Below the pieces are notes generated by a model, which had not been told where the DNA came from, ran no database searches, and saw only the letters and a list, made by a program, of their open reading frames with translations. DNA of 64,000 bases, taken from assembly GCA_037178625.1 (NCBI GenBank), contig CM074143.1, forward strand, positions 496,001-560,000, given 5' to 3'. The position numbers and the translations under genes were made by a program. How positions within the stretch are numbered: the stretch's first letter is position 1; every line of letters begins with the position of its first letter. The stretch comes from Skeletonema tropicum. Lineage: Eukaryota; Bacillariophyta; Thalassiosirophyceae; Thalassiosirales; Thalassiosiraceae. This document shows positions 1-13,400 of this stretch, piece by piece.

Positions 1-1280
1 CTAGCGTGGCGTGGCCGCGTCTGTATGTAACGTTTCTGTACGTGGGCTGTACATGGGTAGGAATCATCTATGTAGCCAGATTTTTTTGTACATAGAGGGT
101 TCCCCACCAAAGAGGCCTCATTCTCGCTTTTTGGTTAGTTCAAACTTTGGATAATGTGAGAATAGACTGGGGCAAATACAAAAACTGTGGGGTGAAATTT
201 GTGTTGAGCATAATTTTAACACCTTTCTCTACCAAACTCTAGTTTATATAATTATATCCCTTAGGATATTTTGTTTGCCGAGTCTTAATTGGGTTGGCGT
301 TAGGGGGGCTTGCGCTCTTCGACTCGAAGAAGGTAGCAGCTGTTCGGCCCCTCAAATCGAAATATCCTGGATAATTTTTTTTTCACTGTAGATTGTACGA
401 TACTTCTGTAAGCTGCTGGGAAAATGCGTTGTGGAGTCTTGATCGGGTCCTCCTTACTAACCAAATTCCAAGCGTCTCTCTCCCATTCAAATGTTCATTG
501 TTGTCATCGCACCTGCGTGTTGATAAAGCAAAGAGTGACCTCGCAACCAGCTTCCTTTCACTTTGGTTTGGTACGCCTTTCTCACTCCGTCATTATTTGA
601 ATACAAATCTTTCTGCATCTGACGTCGTTCTTCTTTGAAAGCCGCTCGCTTCTCAGATGTTGTCTGCTCGTCCGTTCAATCCTTACTACTGGCGGACCCT
701 CTTTACTGATGTGACGATCGATCCTGGATTCTTATTTTTCACTGCATTCTGCCTGTGTTGCTCCAGACCAATCATGATATTGTGTTATGCATTAAAATGC
801 TTGCTCGGCTCATAATTTTTACTTCGACATGGATGTTCTCGGCATGGATTTGATGCTCCCAAAGGAAGAACAGCAAGGAGTGAGTCAAGCTGCTGTTCCT
901 CTGCACCAGTCATCTCATCGAAATGAGGTTCCGAACAATGTTGTGACTACTACCTTGCCTGTTGGACTGATCTTGGTCTTCGTCGACTCTCTTGATGATG
1001 ATCACTTTCACTTTTGATATCTCCCAAGTGCTCATAATATTTGAGCACTAATCTACAAGATGATAAACGCCAACGGTAAGAGAGATTATTCAGCTAGTGC
1101 TGCACTACCGGGCCATCACGATCGCAGTCAACAGCAGCTGTTACCCATGAGGCAGCACGAAACAAACACCCACTGCCCTTGGTCCCAACCCTGGAGGGTG
1201 ATAATGCAGCACCTTCAGACTTCACATTATCGCCTTCGTCACTTTGTTGCAATGCCACCAAAACTGCGGTGCTGCTTCCT
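1..1280. other. No convincing gene
   Basis: I see no supported gene here. Open frames of 60-80 codons exist on both strands but have no recognisable motif. A small hairpin lies at about 1026-1049 (AGTGCTC, an AT-rich loop, then GAGCACT). Confidence 0.5.
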
Positions 1281-1290
1281 GTATCAATGA

Positions 1291-3931
1291 TGGGGAGGGT
1301 TATGGAAAATGTCTCTGTATTCATGTGGAGTTAACATACTCAAGAGGATTTCTACACTCAAGTCTGCTCTGGTATCACCGCTGCTGGATGCCATGTACTG
1401 GATCGATTCCGACTACTTCATGGGGATGACATTTTTTGATTCCGTGATAAGGGTGTGTGCCCAGTTCTGTCTATTCTTGACATGCTCAAGTCTACACAAC
1501 ATACCGTGTCTATATTTGGTGCGGAGGGAAGTTCTTTTATCATGTATCACCCATTGATATGGATGTTGTGAAACAGTCATCCACATCTATTCCATGTTAT
1601 GGAACGGGGTTTTATGTTGTCTCAGCGTCATCGTATCATTCCATCGACACAACAATCTACATCCACTAATCATCTTCATGCCAATTCTCTCGCTGTGTGG
1701 GGAGATCCTCTTCTTTCGACGATTGTTTTATCCGCGACGATAGATAATGAAGCGATATCTGCCGAGATGCTAGTTATTCAAGAGTTGATGGATTTGCTCA
1801 CAACACTCACAAGTTCCGTAAGATCGATGGTTCTTACATCTCGCTTGCTGTGATTTTTCACAACCATTGAGCATCGTGACTTCCAGTGCAGGACCTTGTC
1901 AACTGCCACTGACTGTTCTAGTCCCAAGTTCTTTGATACATACTTCTGTCAGCAAGGATTGTCTACCGCTGGTTTCGTTCTGGATCATGTACAAATGCAC
2001 ATCTGCAGTATACAAGACATCTTTTCTTATGCGTTCTGGAAGACATCAACCTCAATCATGTCTTCTTGTTTCGGAAAGGCACTGCTTGCATGTCTTGCAC
2101 TTAGTATGCATCAAACGAGGCTGTCTTATTGGCGGAGGATATCAATCTGGCATTACTCTGGGGAGGGTTTCTCATGCATAAACGAACTTCAACATCCATG
2201 TCACGAATTACTTGCTACGCTGACTTGTGCTTTGCGGATAATGCTAATTCGTTGTTCATCGGTAATGATGTTTGTACGACCAATATCGCCGCTTGTGTCG
2301 CATCGTTGGTTATTGGGGAGCTCTTGTCCAAGAAGACCATGCATAATATTCGCTGCCTTGGACTGCCTTCATCAAGATGATTTGATTATTGGAAGTCTGC
2401 AACAAGATATTCGTCACATCCATCGAGTCCAATGGACATACACCTTTCTGGTTTTGCCGTTCATCACCAGTGTCCTCTTTGGAAGTAGTACTCAACTTCA
2501 TCGCATCTTCTTGCCATGGGGAGCTGCTCCATCCAACTGCACTCCAATCGCTTTGCAAATCATCTACATACTTTTGCATCATCTTGTGAGCTACGAAACT
2601 ACCTCTACGGATAATGGCAAGTTCTACGCTAAGAGACCATCTTGTACATCTTCGATGGATGGGGAGCAATTATTACCTGAGACAATCCAATACTTTATTA
2701 ATTTAGAGTTGCCTCGATGCTTCGAGATGAATAGGGAACGCTTGCCTGTGCATTTGCAATGTTTCTATTGCCATTTGGTTGTTGGAGAATATCAATGTGA
2801 TATTTCGTCGTACCCATCAGAGCTCATTTTGCTTGCAATATCTTCCGTGGCTGTGCAGATTTTGAAATTACAGCATGGGGAGGAGATCGCTGCTGCCATT
2901 TCTACAAGGGTCGACGACGCTGCTATATGCCAGCTGATAGAATGCTGAAGGATGGTCAATTTGCTGGGACTGATCGACCTCGTCATTTCATCCACTGATG
3001 GGGAGATGCTTCTTGTATATCTTACAAGTTGTTTGATTCATTCGGTCTCGCTCTGACAGGTACTGATTGGATTCAATTCCGACATGGAAAGTCTTCTGAG
3101 GCACGTTTCCTTCCAATTTTGTCCGCTCAATTTAGACATGGTATCATTATTTCGTGGGTGGGAAGTGGTGCTATTTCACAGGCCATCGGTATTGGCAATC
3201 GTACTATCAACACCTATGCTCGTGACGCATTGTGGATCGATGGGCCCAAAATCTACATTGTACGTGATCGTGTCACCTCGGATTTTAGAGATCTTGTGAG
3301 TTGTAAACTTTATTGCGCCGATTATGCGGAGCGTTTGAAGTATCTTGTGCATCTCGTGTTGTTCATACCTTGTCATCAAATTGACGTTGGATACTCTTGG
3401 AAACCAAGTATTACTACTACTTGTCGACGCAATGATTCTATTGGATTCACTGTTGGGAATGCCTTGCGAGACATCATTTCCGTTCGATTTATCTCCGTTC
3501 GATTTCCAGATGGACTGAACAACTTCAACTTCATGATCAACTTAAAGCTCAAGACAACCGCACGTCGACTTCAAGTTCAAGTCACAAGTGACATACCTTC
3601 GCAAATAGCCACATCACCTCATCTTTCGCATCTTGTGATGACTCGTTAAATATATCAAGTTGGATAACCTTGTGGGGAGAGGAGATTTTAGCGGAGAAGA
3701 TGATAGAAGCGAAGGAAGAATCATGGGGAGAGATATTTGCAGTGATTAACGCAATGACAGGAGACAGGTTTGGGTTTAGTCATGAAGACAACGTTCTACA
3801 CAAACGCTGGCGTTATTCTTGTGCGAGTTTCGGACTTTTCTTTGGATTGGTATTGCTCTTGCGACGTGATATGAGGAGCCATAAACTTCAGACTGTTGAC
3901 TTGGACATATCAATATCGTATCGTTGGGGAG
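1291..3931 (+). repeat. Degenerate region with a recurring TGGGGAG heptamer
   Basis: The heptamer TGGGGAG occurs 11 times on the plus strand, at 1291, 1698, 2159, 2314, 2517, 2660, 2876, 2999, 3673, 3724 and 3925, plus one TGGGGAT at 1421. I did not notice it on the other strand. Chance would give well under one copy in this length. Spacing is irregular (51-674 bp) and the sequence between copies is T-rich and does not align by eye. Open frames here, including one of 350 codons at 1896-2948, have no family signature. The region may be a decayed tandem array or the interior of a non-coding retroelement; that is inference. Confidence 0.5.
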
Positions 3932-4284
3932 TGACAGCCGGAAAATTAGGGTACCAATTTATGGGTATATACGGACACTCACTGATATGTAAGCATTCTG
4001 GTAGTGAATGAAAGCGCGCTGTCAACAATATTCCGCGAAGGGAATGAAGGGAAATCCAACATGATTGATCTCATAGAAGAAGGAAGAAAAGAATCACCAA
4101 TAAAGTAGTGCTGTTGACGTGGGCAACGCTTAGAGATGAGTGGCTTTGAGACAAGCAACGTGATAACAAACGAAGAACCAGTGCAACGATGTACGGCCTG
4201 TAAGGAGTTACAATTTGTGCAAACCTGTACATCTTCTGCTGATTTACACTCAGATAGGATGGGCGGGAGAGGAGGTGGAAAAAT

Positions 4285-4763
4285 TGGGATGGAAAGAAGG
4301 TATGGACTGTTTCTGTTGACGACGTGGAGTGGGTAGAGTTCGAGCACTACCCGACTACTGGCACCAAAGCACGGACCTTCAAGCTCAAACCACAAGAATT
4401 TTCGGCCACTATCAAGTTCCCTCTGACTGAAACAATACTACAACAGTGGGCAATGCACAAGTCAAGCAGGTTCCTGTCAACTCCAACACAGCAACAACTG
4501 GCCACAAGCTGCAGGGAATGTCAAAAGACGTCCTCATTGTCAATGACTGGAACTATCGATGCGAGAACTGGATCTACGTTGTCTTGTCGAGGGTGAGAAC
4601 ACTAGCTGGACTCTACCTAATGAAACCGTTGGACCTCGAGCGCCGCTTCAATGTCCCTCAGAATATCATTCGCTTCGAGCAACGTTTAAAGGACACCAAA
4701 GAACGACCAATTCTCGACATGTTGGGTTACCAATCAAATGCAGAGATCGATACAATGCAGTAA
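4285..4763 (+). pseudogene. PIF1/Helitron-type helicase C-terminal relic
   Basis: Two overlapping frames together read like the end of a PIF1-family DNA helicase. The first frame (about 4285-4460) gives DDVEWVEFEHYP and TFKLKPQEFSATIKFPL. After a frameshift near 4446 the other frame gives TATTGHKLQGMSKDVLIV and NWIYVVLSRVRTLAGLYL, which match the late SF1B motifs (HKLQG and the YVVLSR segment) of PIF1 and Helitron helicases. No helicase N-terminal half, Walker A or Rep domain is nearby. It is a fragment, probably left by a Helitron or a captured host PIF1. Helicase identity is fairly secure; the element type is not. Confidence 0.7.
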
Positions 4764-5035
4764 AGAGTTTTAGTAATCAGAAAGTTCATAACAACAACTA
4801 GAGAATACATTAAACATCTCTACTTGATGAACCTTTTGGATCTGTGAAAGCACCTACCCAAAAAACAAATGCTTTATTATGCTCAATTTTGTGCAGCAAG
4901 AGAATTTCGTGCAGCAAGAACAGAAGCACGAAAGCCGGGAGAAGCTTGCCCTGCCGCCGCACGCCAATTAGATATTAGAGATCTTCTGCGGTACTAAATT
5001 AATTTTGGATCGTTCCCGGTTCCGGACCGACAGAC

Positions 5036-6417
5036 ATATCTCCTTGTAGGTATAAGTATGTACGAATATTCGTACTTAAAATCCAAAATTTTTAAAGTTA
5101 AAGTTCTCCTAATAGAAGCCACTTTCACAACTTTTAAGCATAACCATCATGTTCAGCACACTCGATTTAGTCCTATAGCATACTCTGATTACTTTATTCC
5201 ACTATAAACTTTAGAGATACGACCGTTGCAAACTGCACCATCCGATGCCACAAAAAATGTCATTGTACTTATGACCACCATACTTTGTACCATTGTATCT
5301 TCATCACTACTCCATTCTAGAAGGCCCCCAGTGGCTCCCCGTGACGGTAATATCATGGAATCGCAAACCGTTGTGGTGCGGGTGTCAGAATCGGCCGGTG
5401 TGGTGTGCACCGTCTCCATACATAATGTCGTTGTGATGATGCGTCTTTCATCAACACGTGATGATGGATATATTCAATAAATACTCGACAAATCAACCGA
5501 TTCAAATAAAACCAAAAGGTAGAATGCTTCATATGATGTTGCTGATGATATTACTGTGGGTTGATCGGTCCAAATTGGTGACGGGGTGGCCACAGAAGAT
5601 GCCATGGTTGTTGTGTCAACATGATTTTTTGACGATTTTTTTGAATTTTTTGCAATCCGTTACCCAACAATTCACCACCATGACGATGAATTGGCTGACA
5701 TAGGAGGCGATTCCGATGACGATCTCTCGCACAATGCTTACAACAACCCCGGTGTACATGGAGATGTCCTTGGTATCGCTCATCTCCCCATCGGGCCTCC
5801 TCCTACAACGTATTTCAGTGGCAGTTGCGCCCGACATCTTCCAAATTATTAATGTTGACGACGTATTTGATGGAGTAAATCACCAAACGGCAGACGAAAG
5901 AGAAGATGGAGCGTCATATAACGTTAAATGGAAGGTGTGTGTGCGAGGTCGTAAGGTGTGGTGCTCTGATTCGAATGAAATAAAGGAATATGTGTCAGAT
6001 GTGAGATTTTGGATGAAAATTATGTCAGCATCTGCAATGGTGGATTGATGCGCAATACCTTCTTCTACTCCACACCACCCATCAAATATGTTAGGGCATA
6101 ATGTTGGCAATAGCTTCCGCCCATTTGATGCTGTTATCAATGTTATCTGTCCACTTTTATCTAATTCATTGCCACCGGAGCACACAAAAAATGAAATAAA
6201 AATTCGGGGTAGGTTACATAGATACACATAGTGAGCAGAATACTAATGCTATAAACATAAATGGGGCATCAAATGAAAGCTCACAACATGCCTAACAAGA
6301 TTGTCTAGGTGTATTATGTCATTATTGCTACGGAAGTAGTGCTAGTAGTAGAACAAAGATGGCCATTTTTTAAGTACGAACATTCGTACTTACGTTTTGT
6401 CCTATACAAGGAGATAT
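5036..6417. mobile_element. 1.4 kb TIR element with palindromic sub-ends
   Basis: A perfect 13-bp inverted repeat, ATATCTCCTTGTA, lies at 5036-5048 and, inverted, at 6405-6417. Just inside each end is a palindrome: GTACGAATATTCGTAC at 5060-5075 and a near-palindrome AAGTACGAA/ATTCGTACTT at 6372-6391. No target-site duplication is clear. The interior holds broken coding-like stretches, for example a 110-codon plus frame at 5716-6048 and another frame around 5690-5850, with no recognised transposase. It is probably a non-autonomous DNA transposon or a decayed autonomous copy. Confidence 0.65.
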
Positions 6418-6540
6418 TTACAAACAAGATCTCTCAGTGGTCTTGCTTTTGATGCACATCTCCTGGTTCTTGGAGCCTTTTATTTGCTTTCCCCCACAAA
6501 ATAATCAACAAAAGAAGACAAGCACATCCACTGCAACAAC

Positions 6541-7020
6541 ATGACAATTATTAAATCAACATCATCATCACCTACGCCCGCTACGAAACATCAATCACCA
6601 AGACGTGTGACCATAGAAACAGAGCTAAGCAAGACTCTGAACATATCCTGGGCTGATGCCCGAGATCTTGCATCCTACGCTCGAGGAAAGCTCCATATTA
6701 TTCCAGGCGATTCGAGGACAGAGCAAAGGAGGAGAAATAGCATAATTAGAAGTGCCATTGAAGCAGGCAAACAATTTCCAAGGAAAAGAATACAGAAAAG
6801 AAGAAATGTCCTAAGCGAAGAGGAGAAGAAAATTAGGAAATACTGGAAGCCTGAACACAACGAACTCATCAGAAGGGATGAAAAAATTTCCTGGGTTGTC
6901 CTGAGCGAAGAGGAGAAGAAAATTAGGAAATACAGGAATCCTGAACACAACGAACTCATCAGATATGATAATCGCTATCCTTACAATCCTTACACTTACA
7001 GGTCCTATTATTATCATTGA
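6541..7020 (+). CDS. Small basic hypothetical protein with internal duplication
   Basis: A 159-residue ATG-started frame that I do not recognise. It is rich in Lys, Arg and Glu. A 30-residue unit starting VLSEEEKKIRKY and including PEHNELIR is repeated in tandem (second copy 90 bp after the first, about 6808-6897 and 6898-6960). The C terminus is Tyr/Asn-rich. It starts 124 bp after a TIR element and ends 416 bp before the large helicase gene on the same strand. It could be a genuine small nuclear or regulatory protein or a chance frame; the tandem duplication with kept frame argues mildly for coding. Confidence 0.4.
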   Translation: MTIIKSTSSSPTPATKHQSPRRVTIETELSKTLNISWADARDLASYARGKLHIIPGDSRTEQRRRNSIIRSAIEAGKQFPRKRIQKRRNVLSEEEKKIRKYWKPEHNELIRRDEKISWVVLSEEEKKIRKYRNPEHNELIRYDNRYPYNPYTYRSYYYH

Positions 7021-7435
7021 CGAGGCTGATTACTTTTAGGCTTACACTAGCTATTGTGTCCCTCGGAAAGTGAGCTCTACTCTGCTGTGATTGTTAAAGA
7101 CCATTCTAAATTAATAGAGAGAGAGTTACATCCAGATAAATCAGCGTAAATTGATTTGCACGTAAAAGTAACAACCCATTGCTTACGAATAGCGAGCGCC
7201 CTGCATATGTACTGCATCCATAACAAGCGAGGCGGCGGACGCGTCTGAGACTTATTGTACCGAACGTGAATGGAGCAGGTATCTACTTAAACATAGGAGT
7301 AGATTATCTAATCTATGCATCGCGAACGAAGAGCGCTTGCTGAGATGATGCTACAACAACATCATGGTGTTGTTGTGCACTGAATTCACAGACAATAATC
7401 GATAATCGATCAGAGCAGCATCCTTGATAAGCATC
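7021..7435. other. Upstream region of the first ankyrin-helicase gene
   Basis: I see no gene. The last part (about 7355-7435: a TTG-rich stretch, then ATAATCGATAATCGAT and CAGAGCAGCATCCTT) is nearly repeated just before the start of the second copy at about 27650-27740. The shared segment therefore includes the immediate promoter or 5' UTR. Confidence 0.6.
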
Positions 7436-10400
7436 ATGGGAAAGAAGAGTAAGAAAAAAGGAGGCGCCGCCAACAAGGCCGCTCGAAAAGAGAAATTGCA
7501 AGAGCGACGTGAGCAGCAGTTGGAGCAGCTGGATCAGAATTATTCTGATGACAATGGTGACATTGAGATCGTGGATAATCGAGGCGATCGAGAATATTTC
7601 GTAGGAGATCGAGTGTGGTTCAAGGGAGATCGTTATGATGTGGATAATCCAAATACCTACAGAGGTATTGTGCAAAAAGTTGACGGAGATTTCGTGGATG
7701 TTAAGCCGCTGCAGGCATTGATTGATGGGACTCATTACACCGAAAGAATTCCTACAAAGACAAAACCACCAGACATGGAGTATTTATTTCCAGATTTTTG
7801 CGACATGACGCTTCGTTTTGATATTGGCGATGAGGTGGTGTGTCAAGGTGAGTGTTGGCTTCCGGCCTCTGTTGGTAGCTTATGGCCAATAGAGAAGATT
7901 GAAGAACAGGGATTACCTCTTCCTGGGACTCCTGAGGATCAGGTACCACATTACATGTGCGATAAGCTCTTTGTAGATGACTATCCATGCGTAGCGGCAC
8001 CTAAAGATGATGATTATACGATTCGGAGAAGGCCGACTTCTTTCCGGTTCAAAGTTGGAGATAATGTTACGTTTCATTCCATCAGAGCGTGGGGGTATAC
8101 TGCTGCAGCAGAAAAGCAGCTCCAACGATGCGCAGCAGCATGGACTGAGGGGAAGGTTATCTCGGTAGATGTATGTGAAGAAGGGCTAGATTATGCTGCA
8201 TATGAGTGCTCCTTCAAGGTTGCAGCAAAGACATATTCCTGCCTCATTGATGAGGACGACGACGAACACATTGCACTTGTTAACGAGGATGCAAGAAGGA
8301 GATTGTTTGAAGCCATTGAGCAGGACTGCAGCCGCGATCATTTGGTTTACCTCACTAGCCACTTCAATATTGATGTCTCTACATTCAGGGATTTGGTGAT
8401 GACGAAAGCAATAGAATTTGCTAGCTACAACGCTATGCTTTGGTTACAACGTGATTGCAACATTGATGTTGCACTCATTAGAGACAAAGATGGGAATAAC
8501 TTCCTCCATATGATCGCAAATACACCGTTTGCATCTCGTTTTATCAGAAGAATGGGGGAATGTGGAGAAGATCCCGAGCTCAGGTTGATTGAATTTTACA
8601 ACCCGATCTTGGAGGATCTCAACGATAATGGGGAGATATGGCTTCAATCTCTGGTGCGCAGGGGAGACATTAGAGCATTGGATGTTGCTCTTTCTCCTTG
8701 TAATGGGCTAGCAGGGAAGAGATTTTATAAATTCAGCACTGACAAGCTGATGTTGGTTGCCACTTCGGTCAAGGAATCCAATAATCCGATGATGCAGTAC
8801 ATCTTTGATGCGTTTGTCTCGTTTCATACACTCTATGAACAATTCACTACCTTCTCAGGGTTATATTATTTTGATACCACCGGAGATGAAGATTTTTTTC
8901 TCCGAGACGAAAGGTTAACTGTATTTAAGGGGGAAGATAAAAAGCTCCGGGCGAAACTTATGACAAGGTTCTACCGTGATTGGAAGGATTGTTGTAGCAT
9001 AGACATGGACAGAAATTCAATCGTTAGTTGCCTGGTGGAGAGAGGTATGCTTCAGCTGTTTCAGCTACTGTATGAAGCTGACCACAGCCTGTTTGAAACT
9101 GATTATCGGGCCCAATCAAACGAAGACCATCAACAGTTCATTCAAGAAGAGCTGCGCTCGTCCCCAACGAATGAAGTTGAAACGGGGTGCATCTCAATCA
9201 ACATATACGAGAAGTGTATTTTGGGGCGTCGTTTCTTGCATCTTGATTACAAAGGTTTTGAAAATTACATGTCGGATATCAGTAATCATTTCTTGAACTG
9301 TGACGCCAATCGCTGCCTTTCGTTGCATCATCATTTGTCACGAAGGAAAGCAACGAGGTTCAAAACTATCAGTTCAACAGATGATGATCATGTTACATAC
9401 AGATTGAGATTGCTTGAAGACGATGATGGTGTGAAGGGTAGGCAGGATATTCTCGCATACCTACTCAGCCAACGTAGAGAAGCTCGTATCGATATACTGT
9501 TCCCTTTAAGGCATCGACAATGTTGGGCGCTTCGCCTCATGGTCGACAAGAAGTACTTGAATCTTGAGGGATTGGCTACCAAGGAAAAGAATCTTGCCCA
9601 AAATGCCTCGGCGCTCACATTTCTGAATGAAGGACAGATTCCATCCAATATGACAATTAGATGCTGCTTGACCTTCGCAGCCGTCCAATACGATGATCTC
9701 CAATCCCTTGAGTGGCTGTGTGAATCAGTTGGTGCTCCCACTGATCTTGTCGGTGGTTGGAATTTGCTCCATTACAGCGCTTACATGGGAAGGATCGAAA
9801 TCATTGGCTGGCTGTCCACCCAACCAGTCTGGAATGCGCTTGTGTCCCAAGCCTCCACTCGCAAGCCTTTTGGTGATGCGTTTGCAGTACATATTGCGGC
9901 AAGCTGTGGTCACTTGCATGTATGTGATCTTTTGATCGGCTTGAAAGTGCCTCTCGAAGATAAGAACGGCAAGCTCCCGGAAGATTATGCAGAGAAATCT
10001 CAGCACGATATTGCCCGCAAATGGGCAGCCGATAGAGCCAAGCCACAAGCCCTCTTGAAGGACATAGTGAAGCTTCTCAGCCTAGTGGTAGTAGTGGGAG
10101 AGCGGAGAAGTGTGAGGGAAATAAAGGATTTCATCATTTCCTCAAAATGCCTCGACATTGATACTTGGTACGCATGTGGCTGCTATAATTTTGATGACAA
10201 GCTTATGGGCTTGTCTTTTCGAGATGTGATTTATGTCTGCTGTAAAGACTCGGATATTGAGCTGGTAAAGTGGATTTGCTCTCGACTCTATTTTAATCGC
10301 AACAACTATCATGCGGAGACGTTTTGTTCGTGGGGGGCGCTCGACGATGGAAAGAAAAGATTGTCTCACGATGACCTCATTTCATTTGCTAAGGAGAGGG

Positions 10401-13400
10401 GATATGACGACATAGTAGGCCACCTTCAAGGAAAGTGGTTCAACGACATCTCATGCGCAGACCCTTTGATGCACGATTCTTCATCTATATTGGTGTCTGT
10501 ATTTGGTGGAGATGACCGTCTTGTTGATATCAGAGCAGCAATTCTTCGCATTGATGTGCTTGCACATATTACGAAGGCTTCAAAATCTATTATGACAGAT
10601 ATCTTGATGAAAGGGGGGCGAGTAAATGAGCTCGGAAAGCTTTTCAGGATCAATTCTGCGTCAAAAAAGGCTGCAATGGCCGAAGTGAGCGGGATATTGA
10701 CTGATGATTCTGATTTGTACTTTGCACTGCAATCATTCGATATACCTACATATTTTCATGAGTGGCATTATTCAACAAATCACCCCGTAACAATACTTGT
10801 GCGCTACGGTTCGATCTTCGGTTCTGAGGAGAGATTCAGCAATGAATGTGGAGTGCACATTATTCTTGCAACAGAGGGTTACACTGAGCTGTTGCGTTTT
10901 TGTCTATCTAATGTCAAAGGGTGGAATGCTACTAGGGAGCTCAACGTGGTCCGGATTGCGTCATTCTTTGGACACACATCGATTGTAGAGATGCTTTTGA
11001 GTCCAGATATCGCATTCAGTCTGCATTCAGGTGGAAAAGATAGGCAGAGGGCAGCCATCTTGGGCTTGGGAGAGGCGTTGCGTTATCGTGACTTGGAATC
11101 TATTGTGAAAACGCCAAAAGGTAATTGGAAGTTTGAAGGGATAAACGGTATTGAAGAAGATTCCTGGACGAAAAGAGATGAACGAACTATGAGCGAATCA
11201 TTGATTGTTGCTGTTCTCAATGGGTACGGAAGAGAGTTCTTTGACTCTGACGTGGATAACAAAGCTTCATTGAAGACATTGAAGCTTCTCGTTGATAATC
11301 GCATCTATTCGCATGATGATGTTATGTGTGCAATGAAGCTACTTTTAGACAAGGAGTACAAATTCGAGTGGAAGGTAGGTGTCATAGACCTGCTCCTAGG
11401 CGTCATAGATGGATTGGGAATAGATCCATTCTTTTATCCCAAACAGATGCAAGAAATCTGTAATGAGGTGGTGCAATGGGAAGACAAGAATACAGCTGAT
11501 ATCTCAGTCTTTCTTTGTTTTTTCGAGAAATTGGCTAGTGCAGGTGTAGACATCCAGAGCATTGGCAAGGGTGAATTTTATTATTCTTATTGGAAGCAGC
11601 GTGGAAAGGGTTTCAAGAATGCTGTCATCAGTTTGCAACAAAAGCAACTGGGCGATTGGTCCCGATTTGATATTATAACAAAAGGTGGTTCATTGGCAGA
11701 TGTCCAACAAGTCATTGTAAATGGAAGCTTGGCAACGGATTCTCGAGACCGAGGTGGCCTTTTACTCACTCACCTAAGCGCAGCGTATGATCGTGTGGAC
11801 TTGCTTGAGTGGCTCGTTGTCAGCAAAGGTATGGACTTAAATGCTCTTGATGCTCAACACAGAACGACGCTAGACGTTGCGAAAGCCTCGAAAGCCTCTT
11901 TGGCAACGAAGTGGATTGTAGAATGGAAAGCAAAAACTATCATAGGCTCGTTTCTTCGTCGCAACTATTACCATGCGATGCATAAACGAAAACTACAGCA
12001 GTCAATCGATGCGGCCACACTCATTCAAAGCGTCGTTCGTGCATACTCCATTCGCAAAATCTTTGCCAACGTGCTTGTGCAAAGGTTGGAAGAGTCACAG
12101 CACTTCACATCGATCTGGGGTCGTGTAACCTCATCTCTCACCAACTCCTCAACTTCAACTAGTTGGACTGATATTCGGGAACATCTAATGGACATCAAAG
12201 TAGGGTTGGATGATGCGATGTTGGACGATACTGACCAAAGATTGAATCGAGCCATGGAGGATGCTGTACAGGAAGATAGCGGAGAAAGAGATGATGAGAT
12301 TGTTCCTGATGATATTGTCGACTTGGAGGAGCTTGTGCCGGTCGATGACGTTGTTGCAGAAGATGGAGTGTTTCATAACAAGGCGAACGACAACAACAAC
12401 AGCAGCAGCAGCAGTCAATGGTTGACCTTCCAGATGTCTTCTCACGTGGTGAAATTCTTGCAGCAGGGCGACAAGAAATACCGCTCCTTCTTTGTTCGTC
12501 GTATGCGCCAACTCGCCTCGGGAGAACGAAGTCGTATCCTACAGAAACCACTCAAAGGATCAAAAACTCTCATCTACGAAACCTATTTGGAGCAAAAGTC
12601 CGGTCATCGAATCTTGTGGACTGAGGAGAGGGGTAGACTTGTGATCTGGTACATCGCCAAACACAAACAAGTGAGCCGTCTGATGCAGCTCATCGACGAC
12701 TCAAAGAGCCGCAGCGCACGGCAGCAGATGCCTGACTCTTTGGTGAATGAGCTGCAAAACGAGGGCTTATTACCGCAGAACGAGCGAAAGGAAGTATTGC
12801 TTGATATATTTGGAAACGTACCGTTAAAGATATATGACGTCAACTTCAACACAATCAGCGAGATAACAAAGGAATCTTGGACGCCTCAGTTGCATCTCAC
12901 GGATGAAGAGCATGATATCGTGGAGGCAGAAGGCACCGTGCTGGTTCTAGGAAGAAGTGGCACAGGCAAAACTGTGACAATAACGCAAAGGTTGGAATTC
13001 GACCGACAGTCAAGGGCTGCCCAAGATCCATCATTCACACAGCTATTTGTTGCTCGGTCATTGAGGCTCTGTAGATACGTTGAAGGGGCTGTAGATGAAG
13101 ACAATCGGACATCCTTTGTCACATATGCAAGATTGCTGAGTGATATCGAGTCAACTCTGCCGGGTCAGTCTACTCGCAACTTCAATCCAAGCCAAAGGAT
13201 TGACTTTGGGCGTTTCAAGCGAGATTTTCATAGTAAATCGTCCTTCAATGAGAGGGTCAGTGCGTTGATATCATGGACGGTCATCAGAACATTCCTGAAA
13301 GGATCAATTGAGGCGTTTCAAAGTCCTGACGGGATTCTCCCAAGAGATGCCTTCGTGGAAGTGGAGAGGCTAGGCAAAAATCGATGCAGAATCCCTGTTG

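Noticed and set aside
1896..2948. 350-codon plus-strand ORF
   Set aside because: No domain or motif; Cys/His/Ile-rich random-looking composition, and it lies in the TGGGGAG region with competing frames.
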